In this document: piece after piece, positions 1 through 9,179 of the stretch | How the letters are laid out: the number at the start of each line of letters is the position of its first letter | Position numbering within the stretch: the first letter of the stretch is position 1 | DNA from: Alterirhizorhabdus solaris | GTDB taxonomy: Bacteria > Pseudomonadota > Alphaproteobacteria > Sphingomonadales > Sphingomonadaceae | Length of the DNA: 64,000 nt | Reading direction: 5' to 3' | Assembly: GCF_007785815.1 (NCBI RefSeq) | Contig: NZ_VNIM01000005.1 | Span: 1-64,000 of the forward strand | Position numbers and translations under genes: made by a program | Notes under the pieces: model-generated | What the model was told of the DNA's origin: nothing | The model's database searches: none | The model's input: the letters and a program-made list of their open reading frames with translations, nothing else

Positions 1-123
1 TTCAAGAACCGCCGCCTGGTCCGCGACTATGAGCAGCTCACCGCCGTCGCCGAAACCCTCATCACCATCGCCGCCTCCGCCACTCTGCTACGTCGATGGA
101 CGTGAGGAGACGGCCTTTTCAAA
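1..123 (+). mobile_element. 3' end of an IS5-family insertion sequence (transposase C-terminus)
   Basis: The window opens inside a reading frame that ends at 105 and encodes FKNRRLVRDYEQL followed by a short hydrophobic Ala/Thr-rich tail. This matches the C-terminal end of IS5-family DDE transposases, where a FKNRR...YDKLA segment lies after the last catalytic Glu. The bases just after the stop (about 106-123) should contain the right inverted repeat, but with only one end visible I cannot define it exactly. The element abuts a decayed acetyltransferase gene. Most of the IS lies outside the window. Confidence 0.75.
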
Positions 124-622
124 CGCACTCTGAGCCTGCGACCCTACGCCACTGAGGACTATGCGGCTATGTGTTCAGACAAGGCGGTTGTGCGGTACGT
201 AGGGGGGTAACCATTGTCTCCCGAGGATGTGTAGAACCGCGTTCTGCAATACGCAGGTCACTAGTCTCTCCTTGGCTACAGTATGTTCGCCGTCATCAAG
301 AAGGTTTCCTGTCGCTTCGTGGGAGAGACCGGCATCGCTGACTTTCATCGCTGCATCGGTCATGGCTTCGATGATGTGGGAGAGGCGGCTTGGGTGTTCT
401 CGTCTGAGGTACACGGACGCGGCTACGCGTTCGAAGCTGCTGACGCCGCACACCGTTGGTTCGCTCGGCAGAAGGGGGATAGCCAGACTGTCTGCTTGAT
501 TGATCCTGCAAATGGACCTTCGCTCGCGCAAGCAGCACGCTTGGGCTACTCCCCCTTTTGGTGAAGCGAGATACAGGGGGTATATGGCCGTCATGCTCGA
601 AACGCGTTCTGCCTGCGCGTGA
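124..622 (+). pseudogene. GNAT-family N-acetyltransferase pseudogene
   Basis: Read through its stops, one frame from about 124 gives a typical small GNAT protein: LRPYATEDYAAM, AVVRYVGG, GRGYAFEAADAAHRWF (the acetyl-CoA binding region) and DPANGPSLAQAARLGY (the usual C-terminal motif). The frame is broken by in-frame stops at 208 (TAA), 232 (TAG) and 262 (TAG). The last two sit where the family has Trp, so each looks like a TGG to TAG change. A one-base shift near 560 moves the final residues (GEARYRGYMAVMLE) into another frame, ending at 622. The start is unclear because an IS5-type element abuts the 5' end. Intact relatives acetylate small molecules or ribosomal proteins; this copy cannot make a full protein. 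Confidence 0.8.
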
Positions 623-895
623 CCTACGTTCAAGAGAGAACGTCTGGGCTCCACTACTTTTTGCCATTCCGGAAAGGCCCGTGGCCTGGAGGCGTGCTGC
701 CTTATGTAGGTTTTCTGTTCCGTTGCTACTCAACCCCCACGTTTGACTGGCTAGGGGCGCGGGCTACCGGTTTTATGGCATCCGGTCGGGGGCCCGCTGC
801 TCCTGCCGCAGTCGCCGTTCTGCCGGGGGCCTAATAATTAACCGTCTGTAAGCCCGCGCAAGTTACTTGTATGCTGAACTTCGAGTAGGATCGAC
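623..895. other. Intergenic stretch without a recognisable gene
   Basis: No frame here gives a convincing protein on either strand. The last 60 bases are less GC-rich (TAATAATTAA near 830) and lie directly upstream of the histidine kinase gene, so they probably contain its promoter. I cannot name -35/-10 boxes with confidence. Confidence 0.4.
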
Positions 896-3364
896 ATGAA
901 ACAGGCAGCTCTTGCCATGGCACTGGCACTGGCCGTCCCGGCCAGTGCGCAAGCCGCCACGGCTACACGTTTCAACGTCGAGCTTTTGCAGGCCACGGCG
1001 ATGATGATGGCCGAGCCCCAAAAGGCGCTGGTCCATGCCCGCGCGGCAGTGCGTTTGGCGCCAGGCGTGGCCGGTTCCGGCGAGCAATTGCTGGCACGCG
1101 CCCAGGCGCATTGGCTCGAGGGCGAGGCGTTGACGCGGGTGAATCAGCCCGATGCCGCCGATCCGGTCATCAACGACGCGCTTTTAATAGCCAAACGTAT
1201 GGCGCCTCGCAGTAAATTGCACGCAGACCTGTTGATGTCGGCCGCGACGATCGACTGGATGACAGGGCGCGTTCGTGACGCCCTCGGCGGTTTCCAGTCG
1301 GCGTATACGGTCTACGAGGCGCTTGGAGAAGCGCGGTCCCAGGCAAAGGCGCTTCAATATATCGGCACAATCTATTTCGATGCGCGTGATTACTCACGGA
1401 TGCTGCGCTATTATCGCCAGTCCGAAGACGTCTATCGCGGGGATCCTGCACTAACTGTCTCCGCGCTTAACAATCAGGGTGATGCGCTGAAGGAAATGAG
1501 ACGTTTTCGCGAGGCGATCGATCATTATCGCCGCGCCCTCGCGATAGCACGCAAGCTGGCCAGCCCGGTGCTCGAGGTACGCATCCTCACCAACCTGGCC
1601 TCCGCCCAATATCAGGCCGGCAACTTTGCCGCCGCCGACACGCTGGCCGATCGTGGCCTTGCCCGTGCGGCGGGGCAGGATACCGGCTGGGAGCAGTTCC
1701 TTTGGGGCGTGAAGGCGCAGACTGCGCTTGCTCGCGGCGATCTAGAGGCTGCACGACGCTTCATCGACCGGACATTTGAGGGCAGCGACCTCACCAAGAC
1801 CACCGTCCAGCTCCGCGAGTTCCACGAAGCAGCCTACAAGCTGTTCGAGCGGCTGGGCGAGGATCGGTCCGCGCTTGCGCACCTGACGGCGTTTAAGCGG
1901 CTCGACGACGAGCAGCGCGAGGTCACCTCCTCGACTGTGTCGGCGCTGCTCGCCGCGCGTTTCGACTTCGCCAACCAGGAACTGAGCATCACCCGGCTCA
2001 AGGCTGGGCAGCTCCAACGCGACATCGCGCTCGAGCGGTCGCGCACCCGTCTGCGAACGATGACGCTCTATGGGCTGATCGCCGCGTTGATCGTTGCCGG
2101 CGCGATCCTGTTCGGCACGATCTTCGCCGCGCTCAAGCTGCGGCGGAGCCGCAACGAGGTTCGCGCGGCCAACGACAGCTTGAATGTCACCAACAGCGCG
2201 CTGGAGAAGGCGCTGAAGGCGAAGACCGAGTTCCTCGCAACGACGAGCCATGAGATACGCACCCCGCTCAACGGCATCCTCGGCATGACCCAGGTGTTGA
2301 TGGCAGATTGCCAGCTCGACTGCGCGGTGCGCGAGAAGGTCGAGGTTCTCCACGGCGCCGGCGAGACGATGCGCGCGCTGGTCGATGACATCCTCGATGT
2401 CGCCAAGATGGAGACGGGCGAGTTGGTGATCGTCGAGCGTGAGGTCGATTTTGCCCGCGTGATGCGGGAAACGGTGCGGCTGTGGAGCGGCCAGGCCGAA
2501 GCCAAGCAACTGCTCCTCGCGTTCGATGTCGCCTCCAACGTCCCGCAGCGGATGCTCGCGGACGAGGAGCGGTTGCGCCAAATTCTCTTTAATCTGCTTT
2601 CGAATGCGATCAAGTTCACCCCCACAGGGAAGGTTGCTCTGCATGCCGCCGTTGAGTCGGATGGCACCGCCGAGACGCTGGTGTTGCGCTTCAGCGATAC
2701 TGGAATCGGCATCGCCGCCGATCGCCACGAGGAAATCTTCGAGCCCTTCAAGCAGATCGAAGGCGGCACCGATCGCCGTTTTGGCGGCACCGGGCTCGGC
2801 CTGTCGATCTGCCGCAGCCTAACCAACGCGATGGGCGGCGCGATCTCGGTGGCTAGCGACCTCGGCGAGGGATCATGCTTCACCGTTCGCTTGCCGCTAA
2901 AGCGGCTGGCAGCGTCCGCTGGCGAAACCACCGCGTCGGCGACGTCTAGCCCGGCCAGCCTCGCCGATGCCGCGGTGCTAATGGTGGAAGCGAACCCACT
3001 CGCCCGTAGCATCTTACAGGCTGTGATCGCGCCGGCAGTGCGCCGCGTGCAGACCGTGCCGGACGGGGCGGCCGCGATTGACGCGCTCGACGGCGGTGCC
3101 GACGTGCTGCTAGTTGAGGCGGCAAGCGCCGTGATCGACGGCGGCCACCCCCTCGATGGCCTCAAGGCGCTGGTTCTCGCCGCCCGGGCGCGGGATTTAC
3201 CTGTCGTAATCCTGCTCAAGCCGTCGGACGATCTTTCCGCCGAGGCAGTGCTCGCTATTGGTGCGGAGCACACCGTGATGAAGCCTGTCGCGGCACCGGC
3301 GGTGATCCAGGCGCTCAGCCGGCTGTGGGGTGGCGAGGCTGCGGATCAGGCCACGGCAGCCTGA
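896..3364 (+). CDS. TPR-containing membrane sensor histidine kinase with degenerate receiver domain
   Basis: An 822-residue protein. Residues 1-20 are a signal peptide ending in ASAQA. Residues about 30-340 form helical TPR-like repeats that would lie in the periplasm. One membrane helix is at about 389-411, followed by a coiled coil. The HisKA domain has SHEIRTPLNG with the phospho-accepting His at 452. The HATPase domain carries its N box (NLLSNAIKF, about 566), G1 (DTGIGIA) and G2 (GGTGLGLS). The C-terminal 120 residues resemble a receiver, but the phospho-acceptor position reads DVLLVEAAS with no Asp, so phosphorylation there is unlikely. The nearby stand-alone receiver at 3428-3820 is the natural partner. 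The periplasmic ligand is unknown. Start: ATG at 896 with GAGTAGGA upstream. Confidence 0.88.
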   Translation: MKQAALAMALALAVPASAQAATATRFNVELLQATAMMMAEPQKALVHARAAVRLAPGVAGSGEQLLARAQAHWLEGEALTRVNQPDAADPVINDALLIAKRMAPRSKLHADLLMSAATIDWMTGRVRDALGGFQSAYTVYEALGEARSQAKALQYIGTIYFDARDYSRMLRYYRQSEDVYRGDPALTVSALNNQGDALKEMRRFREAIDHYRRALAIARKLASPVLEVRILTNLASAQYQAGNFAAADTLADRGLARAAGQDTGWEQFLWGVKAQTALARGDLEAARRFIDRTFEGSDLTKTTVQLREFHEAAYKLFERLGEDRSALAHLTAFKRLDDEQREVTSSTVSALLAARFDFANQELSITRLKAGQLQRDIALERSRTRLRTMTLYGLIAALIVAGAILFGTIFAALKLRRSRNEVRAANDSLNVTNSALEKALKAKTEFLATTSHEIRTPLNGILGMTQVLMADCQLDCAVREKVEVLHGAGETMRALVDDILDVAKMETGELVIVEREVDFARVMRETVRLWSGQAEAKQLLLAFDVASNVPQRMLADEERLRQILFNLLSNAIKFTPTGKVALHAAVESDGTAETLVLRFSDTGIGIAADRHEEIFEPFKQIEGGTDRRFGGTGLGLSICRSLTNAMGGAISVASDLGEGSCFTVRLPLKRLAASAGETTASATSSPASLADAAVLMVEANPLARSILQAVIAPAVRRVQTVPDGAAAIDALDGGADVLLVEAASAVIDGGHPLDGLKALVLAARARDLPVVILLKPSDDLSAEAVLAIGAEHTVMKPVAAPAVIQALSRLWGGEAADQATAA

Positions 3365-3427
3365 ACGGCCGCTTTTCCTTGTCTTAACCTTTACCAGCTA
3401 GGCTCTTTCGAAAGAACGAGGTTGGTG

Positions 3428-3820
3428 ATGCAGGTGCTTTTCGTCGAAGATGATCCAATGAACCGGCGGGTCGTGCGCGACATGCTCAGCGTGGCGGGGG
3501 CCGATATGGCCGAGGCCGAAGATGCCGAGCGCGGGCTCGCGATGATCGACGCCGGATCCTATAATATCATCCTGATGGACCTGCGCATGCCGGGTATGGA
3601 TGGCCTCACCGCGATCGGCCACATTCGGGCACGTACCGATGCCAAGGCTAGCCTGCCTGTCATCGTCGTTACCGCCGATACTGCGCTCGACCTACGAGCA
3701 TCGTGCCTTGCGGGCGGCGCCAATGAGGTTCTCCAGAAGCCCGTCGCGATGAACGCGCTGTTCGATGCGATCGGCCGGATGATAGCGCAGGCCGATGGCG
3801 ACCAGATGATTCTCAATTAG
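3428..3820 (+). CDS. Stand-alone CheY-like response regulator receiver
   Basis: A single receiver domain of about 130 residues with no output domain. It has the acidic pair EDD near the N-terminus, the phospho-acceptor Asp in IILMDLRMPG, the switch Thr in VVTADTA and the conserved Lys in LQKPVA. I chose the ATG at 3428 because it is 8-10 bases after AACGAGG; TTG at 3422 is in frame but less likely. It follows the hybrid-type kinase by about 60 bases and precedes two cyclic-di-GMP genes. It therefore probably relays phosphate from that kinase, either to another phosphotransfer protein or by binding a partner. Which partner cannot be told from sequence. Confidence 0.88.
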   Translation: MQVLFVEDDPMNRRVVRDMLSVAGADMAEAEDAERGLAMIDAGSYNIILMDLRMPGMDGLTAIGHIRARTDAKASLPVIVVTADTALDLRASCLAGGANEVLQKPVAMNALFDAIGRMIAQADGDQMILN

Positions 3821-3886
3821 CCGGCGCACGTGCGCCCCTTCGTCTCGCCTTCAGTTTTCCAAAAGTGATTATGGGCTCGTAGCGCA

Positions 3887-4723
3887 ATGATCCGACCGCC
3901 CGGCATCGACACTGACAATTCTAGGCCGACCGGTATCTCGGAGTCTGCGATCGGCAATGCAATCGTTGTCGTGGGGGCGGCGCTCACCGCGCTATTGGCG
4001 ATTCGTTTCCAGGCGTTTGAGCGGTTCGCTAGCTTCTCGCGCGGCTTCGAGCATTTCCAAATTGACGAGGCTCTGGTGGCGCTGCCTGTGCTCGCCGCGG
4101 CAGTAGCGATCATTTTCATGCGGCGAAACCGAGGACTCCGCGCAAAGCTTCGATTGAGTGAGATCCGCGAAAGCGCTGCCTACATCGCGGCACGCGAGGA
4201 TGCGCTGACCGGCCTCGCCAACCAGCGCGGCTTCACCGAGGCGCTCGAGTCAGCCTGTGACGGCGGGACGTCGTTCTGCCTATTCGTCATCGATCTCGAT
4301 GGCTTCAAGGCGCTTAACGATCGCTGCGGCCATGCCGTCGGCGACAAGGCGCTCGGGTGGGTTGGCGAACGGCTGCGTTCTGCCACCGCACTCGTCGGTG
4401 CGCTTTGCGCTGGCCGGATCGGTGGCGACGAGTTCGGTGTTATCGTTTTTGGTAATCCGAATCCGGACGGTGTTGCGGCAAGTATCCTCGCAACCTTAGG
4501 CCACGGCTTTAAATGCGACGGCTGCAGCGCAGGCCTGAACGCTTCGATCGGTTACGCACGGGCCTCGGGACGGTCGGTGGCAGCGGGCGATTTGCTGCGG
4601 CAAGCCGACGCGGCGATGTATCGCGTCAAGCGCGCCGGCGGTGCCGGCTGGCGCGGTGCCGAGGAGTCTTCGGCGTCATACAGCGGGCACACGCCGGCTA
4701 TCTCGCGCGCGCGGAATGCTTGA
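3887..4723 (+). CDS. Membrane-anchored GGDEF-domain diguanylate cyclase
   Basis: A 278-residue protein with two N-terminal membrane helices (about 22-42 and 61-78) and a GGDEF domain from about 100 to 255. DALTGLANQRGF is the domain's usual opening, and the catalytic signature RIGGDEF is intact at 178-183, so synthesis of cyclic di-GMP from two GTP is expected. No RxxD inhibitory site is present at the usual position five residues before the signature, which suggests no product feedback there. The stop overlaps the start of the EAL gene by 8 bases, so the two opposing enzymes are probably translated together. The large C-terminal tail after AMYRVKRAG is short and of unknown role. Confidence 0.88.
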   Translation: MIRPPGIDTDNSRPTGISESAIGNAIVVVGAALTALLAIRFQAFERFASFSRGFEHFQIDEALVALPVLAAAVAIIFMRRNRGLRAKLRLSEIRESAAYIAAREDALTGLANQRGFTEALESACDGGTSFCLFVIDLDGFKALNDRCGHAVGDKALGWVGERLRSATALVGALCAGRIGGDEFGVIVFGNPNPDGVAASILATLGHGFKCDGCSAGLNASIGYARASGRSVAAGDLLRQADAAMYRVKRAGGAGWRGAEESSASYSGHTPAISRARNA

Positions 4724-6119
4724 CATCGTGTACGCCACGCTCGCGATCGTGGCGTGCGCTGAACTGGGTGCCATCGCTCTGATCCTGCGCGCAGTGCGAT
4801 GGCGACGCGTCAATCGAGTACGCGAACCGTCCGGGCCGGCCCCATTCTTCACCGCCCTCCGCCCCTCCGAGCGTTCGCCTGCGGACGTGCCGCCGCTTGT
4901 CGTCGCCCTTTGCGAGTTCGCCCGCTTCGAGGCGATTCGCCGAAACGTCGGCTACTCGACCGCGAACGCAATCATCGCGCAGGCGGCCGCTCGGATCCGT
5001 CGCCTAATACCGGACGTCGAAATCGGCCGGACGCATCGCGCGTCGATCGAGTTCGCCTTCGCCGCCGACAGCCCCGGCGGCGCCACCAGGCTGCTTAATG
5101 CGGTTATCGCTGCGTTCGATCAGACAGTGTATGTCGAGGGGTGCGACTTCCGCTTGGTTCCGCGCATCGGCTTCGCCATAACCGGTGCGGCGCTCAATCA
5201 CGACGAACTCATCGAGCGGGTAGAGACCGCGCTGCAGAATCGCGCGGGCGCGCATCTTCGCATCATCGACGCCACCGACGCACTCGGCGAGGAAGCTTCG
5301 GCGCGCCTCGGGCTGCTGCGTGACCTTCACTATGCGATCGAGAATGATGCACTTGAACTTCACTACCAGCCAAAGCTCCGCTGCCGCACCGGCGTGATCG
5401 ACGCGGCCGAGGCGCTGCTGCGCTGGACGCACCCAAGCCTCGGTCCGGTCCGCCCGGACGAGTTCATCGCCATCGCCGAAGAGACTGGATTGATCGGGCG
5501 CCTCACCCGGTGGACGCTGGCACGTGCGGTCGAGGACCAGCGACGGCTGAGCGAAGCGGGGCACGCCCTAACCATCTACGTCAATATCTCCGGCCTGCTG
5601 CTTCCCGACCCGGACTTCGCCACCGAGGCGCTGCGACTCGTCGAGGGTGCTGCCGGCCGCATCGGCTTCGAAATCACTGAGACGGCCGTGATCGAACGGC
5701 CCGAGCAGGCGATCGGCAATTTGCATGCGTTTGCCGCGGCAGGGATCAAGCTGGCAATCGACGACTATGGATCCGGCCTCTCGTCGCTCGCCTATTTGAA
5801 GCAGCTTCCCGCTCACGAACTCAAGATCGACAAGCTGTTCATCTCGGGCCTCACCAGTAGCCATCGCGATCCGCTGCTGGTGCGATCGTCGATTGATCTC
5901 GCACATGCCCTCGAAATGGAGGTGACCGCCGAGGGGGTCGACAATCCGATGGCGCTATCACTGCTCAGGGTAATGGGCTGCGATCTGATCCAAGGCTTCC
6001 TGGTTGCAAGGCCGCTGGCGCTGGAGGCGCTACTCACCTTTCTCGACGCCAGCGACTATGCCGAACGGATCGCCGGGCAGACGATACCGCGCTTCGACGC
6101 CGCCACTTCCGCACGTTGA
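4716..6119 (+). CDS. EAL-domain cyclic-di-GMP phosphodiesterase
   Basis: A 467-residue protein starting at ATG 4716, which overlaps the stop of the GGDEF gene (4721-4723). A longer frame open from 4641 lacks support. One N-terminal membrane helix (about 3-25) is followed by a degenerate GGDEF-like region (about 60-185) with no GGDEF signature. The EAL domain spans about 205-445 and keeps the metal and substrate residues: EAL at 232-234, Asn290 (VNIS), Glu319/322 (FEITET), Asp349-Asp350 (IDDYGSG), Lys370, Glu406 (TAEGV) and Gln426 (QGF). It should hydrolyse cyclic di-GMP to pGpG and so oppose the cyclase encoded just upstream. Confidence 0.9.
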   Translation: MLDIVYATLAIVACAELGAIALILRAVRWRRVNRVREPSGPAPFFTALRPSERSPADVPPLVVALCEFARFEAIRRNVGYSTANAIIAQAAARIRRLIPDVEIGRTHRASIEFAFAADSPGGATRLLNAVIAAFDQTVYVEGCDFRLVPRIGFAITGAALNHDELIERVETALQNRAGAHLRIIDATDALGEEASARLGLLRDLHYAIENDALELHYQPKLRCRTGVIDAAEALLRWTHPSLGPVRPDEFIAIAEETGLIGRLTRWTLARAVEDQRRLSEAGHALTIYVNISGLLLPDPDFATEALRLVEGAAGRIGFEITETAVIERPEQAIGNLHAFAAAGIKLAIDDYGSGLSSLAYLKQLPAHELKIDKLFISGLTSSHRDPLLVRSSIDLAHALEMEVTAEGVDNPMALSLLRVMGCDLIQGFLVARPLALEALLTFLDASDYAERIAGQTIPRFDAATSAR

Positions 6120-6228
6120 GTGGTGAAGCAGACTAGCTAACCAAAATTAAGCAATCTCTTTGGAAGATTGGTCACCTCACCCAGGTAAATCAGAATCACG
6201 GACGATGTTTGATCCGTGGGGGATTGTC

Positions 6229-9147
6229 GTGAAGAAGTCGAAACAGGCCCGTCGCGTCACGCTTGCCCTGCTGCTCACCAGCGCACTCGTCGGCATGGCC
6301 GGCACCGCGCAGGCAAAGCCGGTCAAGTCGATCCTCGCGGGCGTCAGCACCGCGCCGACCGAGATTGATCCGCTCTATCGCAACATCAATCCGTTCTACC
6401 GGAACATTGGTGCCTTCTGGGGCACGGTAAACCCCTTCTATCGCAACATTGGGGCGTTTTGGGGCGACATCGATCCGTTCTACCGCAACATCGGCGCGTT
6501 TTGGGGCGACCTAAATCCGCTCTATCGCAATATAGGCGCATTCAACGGCCAGATCGTGCCCGACTATCGTAACATCGGCGCCTTCTGGGACGAAGCCGGT
6601 GGCCTCTGGACGGGCATAGACTCCACCTGGGCCGCGGCAGGCACTTTCGCCGCGAACCCTACCGCCTATTCCTCCTTGGCCGCGCAGCTCAACGCGCTGA
6701 GCGCGAAATCCGAGACCTACTGGGGCGCGTCGGTCACTTCGCAGACTGGCAAGAGCTTCGCCGAGGGCTTCGCTAACCCGCTGTTCGCGAAATATGGCAT
6801 CAATCCTAACGACCCCGCCTCGCTGGAAAAGCTGCCCGCCAACGAGCGATCGCACTTCTTTATGGATTGGTATGACGGGCTGATGGATTTCTCCGGCACC
6901 GATCACGCCGATCATTGGATGAAGACGGTCAATTGGACTCCGCTGCTCACCCAGACGCAGGGGGCCGGCAAGGGCGTGGTCATCGGCCTAGTCGACTTCC
7001 ATGTCGCCGGCGACGCCGATCTCCAATCGAAGACGATCTACAACGGCGGGAACGCGACCTATTCGAACGGCCACGGCGCCGCAGTCGGTAGCCTGATCGC
7101 CGCCGCGCACGACGGAAAGGGTGTGATGGGCATCGCGCCCAACGCGACGATCGCGGCGTACAACCCGTTCGATGCGACCGGCACCGCTGATTGGCCCGAT
7201 ATCAAGGCCGGCATCAAGGCCGTGGGAAGCCGCGCAAGTGTGGTCAACCTCTCCCTCGGCGTTCCGGGCAGTGTCCTTGATGCCGGCTGGCGCGGCGTGT
7301 TCACCGATCCGGGCGTGAAGCCGCTTAACAGCTCGACCGTGTACGTGATTGCCGCCGGCAACGATGGCATCACTCAAACGCAAAACGTCGAGTTCAAGGA
7401 CGCCTTCTCCACCGCTTTCATCGTCGTCGGCTCGGTTGATCCAACCGGCGCGATCTCCGACTTCTCGAATCGACCCGGCAAGGCTTGCCTGACCGACGGC
7501 GGGAAGTGCGGCGACGACACCAAGCTCAACGGGAGCGGGCTGCTGCGCAATCACTTCATCGTCGCGCCGGGCGAATTGATTCTTGTCTCCGATGACAAGG
7601 GCGGCACGACCCGGCTTTCCGGCACGTCTTTTGCCGCGCCGCTCGTTTCGGGAGCGATCGCGCTGCTCCACGATCGCTGGCCGTGGCTGAAGGCGCAGCC
7701 GATGGCCACCGCCGCGATCATCCTCAATTCCGCTAAGGATCTGGGTGCCCCCGGGACGGACGATGTCTACGGCGTTGGTCTGCTCGACGTCGAGGCAAGT
7801 CAGGCGCCGCTGAACTTCGCCACGCTGAAATACTATTTCGTTGACGGCACCACAACCAAGTCGGTCGACGTTAAGACCGTGCGGTCGACTGTAAATGGCA
7901 CGACGACATCGACGGCCATAAACCTGTCCAGCGGCTATCTTACCGTGTTCGAGGATCTCGGCGGCGGCGTCAAGCGCGACTATCTGATCCCGCTGTCGAG
8001 CCGACTGGTCGGCACGCAGGTGAACGGCGAATATTTTCAGGGCTATGTCGCTAACCGCCTTGTCGACTGGGCTACCAGTGCACCCGCCGCCAAGCTGGGC
8101 TTCACCCAGGCGCCGCGTCTCGGCTTCATGGGCGCACCGGGGTATAGTTGGCAAGTGTCGATGAGCTCGCGGCTCGCGAACACTTATGCGGTGCGCAGCG
8201 GCGGTGCCCGGCCGAAGATCAATAGCGCGATGCAGTTCACTTCTCCGCAGGGCGGGCTGAGCCTGACGCTCGGAAATGGCGATGGCTCGATCGAGGTTGG
8301 TCGCCAGGCAGGGTTCGGTCTGCTGTCGGACTATGATCCGCGCTCCGGCGGCGTGAACCCGCTGCTCGGCTTCGCCAGCGGCGGGGCACATGCCAGCGCC
8401 CAGATAGCATTGGCACCCGACCTCAAGCTTTCACTCGGATTGACCGATCGGGTTGGCAGCCGCCGCGCGGATATGAATATGCTTGCACGCGGGCTCGACC
8501 ACTCGCTGGCGACGGGACTACGCCCTTACCGTGCCGAGGCGCAGAGTATGAAATTCGACTATCGCGTCGACCGTCGCTTGGGCGTCTCGGCGGCCGTTAC
8601 CCAGCTAGCCGAGCGGAACAGCCTTCTCGGCCTCCGCTCGATCGAAGCTGACGATTTTGGCAACGGTACCGCCACCCGCTCAATTACGCTTGCCGCGCAT
8701 TATGCACTCGACCACGGCCTCTCATTCAGTGCCTCGGCGACCGGATCGCAAAGCCGCAGCCGCGATCAGGCGGCGTTGCGGATCGGTTCGGGCGGGTTAA
8801 TTGGATCGGCGTTCCAGGTCGGGGTGGCGAAGACCAGCATACTTGCCGACCAGGATCGCCTCCGCCTCTCGGTTGCCCAGCCGCTGAAGATCGAGACCGG
8901 CTCGATCGACTTCAAGTCGGTCGCCGTGGTCGACCGCGAGACCGGCGAGATCGGTGTCGTGACGCAAAAAATCGGCTTGGCCGGCGCGCAGCGTCGCTTC
9001 GTCGCGGAGGCGATCTATGCGACGCCGATCTTTGCCGGTGCTGCGGAGATCAGTGCCTTTGGCCGCGGCGAGCTAACGGGGCATGAAGACGCCGAAGCTG
9101 ACCTGCCGAGCTACATGCTCGGGGCGAGGGCCCGGCTCTCGTTCTAA
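6229..9147 (+). CDS. Secreted S8 subtilase autotransporter with tandem 14-residue repeats
   Basis: GTG at 6229 follows GGGGGA by 6 bases and gives a clean signal peptide (KKSKQARR, a hydrophobic core, then GTAQA), so I prefer it to ATG 6205 or TTG 6160. The mature N-terminus (residues about 54-123) carries five 14-residue repeats based on PFYRNIGAFWG. The subtilisin domain has the full catalytic set: Asp256 (GLVDFH), His282 (NGHGAAVG), the oxyanion Asn378 (AAGND) and Ser467 (LSGTSFAAP). The last 250-300 residues are amphipathic strands ending in ARLSF, as in autotransporter barrels that insert in the outer membrane. It probably exports its own protease domain to the cell surface. The substrate is unknown. 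It follows the cyclic-di-GMP genes by about 110 bases but may have its own promoter. Confidence 0.88.
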   Translation: MKKSKQARRVTLALLLTSALVGMAGTAQAKPVKSILAGVSTAPTEIDPLYRNINPFYRNIGAFWGTVNPFYRNIGAFWGDIDPFYRNIGAFWGDLNPLYRNIGAFNGQIVPDYRNIGAFWDEAGGLWTGIDSTWAAAGTFAANPTAYSSLAAQLNALSAKSETYWGASVTSQTGKSFAEGFANPLFAKYGINPNDPASLEKLPANERSHFFMDWYDGLMDFSGTDHADHWMKTVNWTPLLTQTQGAGKGVVIGLVDFHVAGDADLQSKTIYNGGNATYSNGHGAAVGSLIAAAHDGKGVMGIAPNATIAAYNPFDATGTADWPDIKAGIKAVGSRASVVNLSLGVPGSVLDAGWRGVFTDPGVKPLNSSTVYVIAAGNDGITQTQNVEFKDAFSTAFIVVGSVDPTGAISDFSNRPGKACLTDGGKCGDDTKLNGSGLLRNHFIVAPGELILVSDDKGGTTRLSGTSFAAPLVSGAIALLHDRWPWLKAQPMATAAIILNSAKDLGAPGTDDVYGVGLLDVEASQAPLNFATLKYYFVDGTTTKSVDVKTVRSTVNGTTTSTAINLSSGYLTVFEDLGGGVKRDYLIPLSSRLVGTQVNGEYFQGYVANRLVDWATSAPAAKLGFTQAPRLGFMGAPGYSWQVSMSSRLANTYAVRSGGARPKINSAMQFTSPQGGLSLTLGNGDGSIEVGRQAGFGLLSDYDPRSGGVNPLLGFASGGAHASAQIALAPDLKLSLGLTDRVGSRRADMNMLARGLDHSLATGLRPYRAEAQSMKFDYRVDRRLGVSAAVTQLAERNSLLGLRSIEADDFGNGTATRSITLAAHYALDHGLSFSASATGSQSRSRDQAALRIGSGGLIGSAFQVGVAKTSILADQDRLRLSVAQPLKIETGSIDFKSVAVVDRETGEIGVVTQKIGLAGAQRRFVAEAIYATPIFAGAAEISAFGRGELTGHEDAEADLPSYMLGARARLSF
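6388..6597 (+). repeat. Five in-frame 42-bp tandem repeats in the subtilase gene
   Basis: Each 42-bp unit encodes a 14-residue unit: PFYRNIGAFWGTVN, PFYRNIGAFWGDID, PFYRNIGAFWGDLN, then diverged PLYRNIGAFNGQIV and PDYRNIGAFWDEA. The protein repeat is tighter than the DNA repeat (codons differ), which points to selection on the protein. An extra YRNI occurs just before the array. Confidence 0.9.
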
Positions 9148-9179
9148 CCCGCGAGCCTGAAGCTTTCGCAAGCGGTCGG

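Noticed and set aside
2068-3273. 401-residue minus-strand frame opposite the histidine kinase
   Set aside because: Ser/Arg/Ala-rich low-complexity product; the plus strand has the kinase motifs.
6988-8391. 467-residue minus-strand frame opposite the subtilase
   Set aside because: No domain, and it lies over the catalytic triad region of the real gene.
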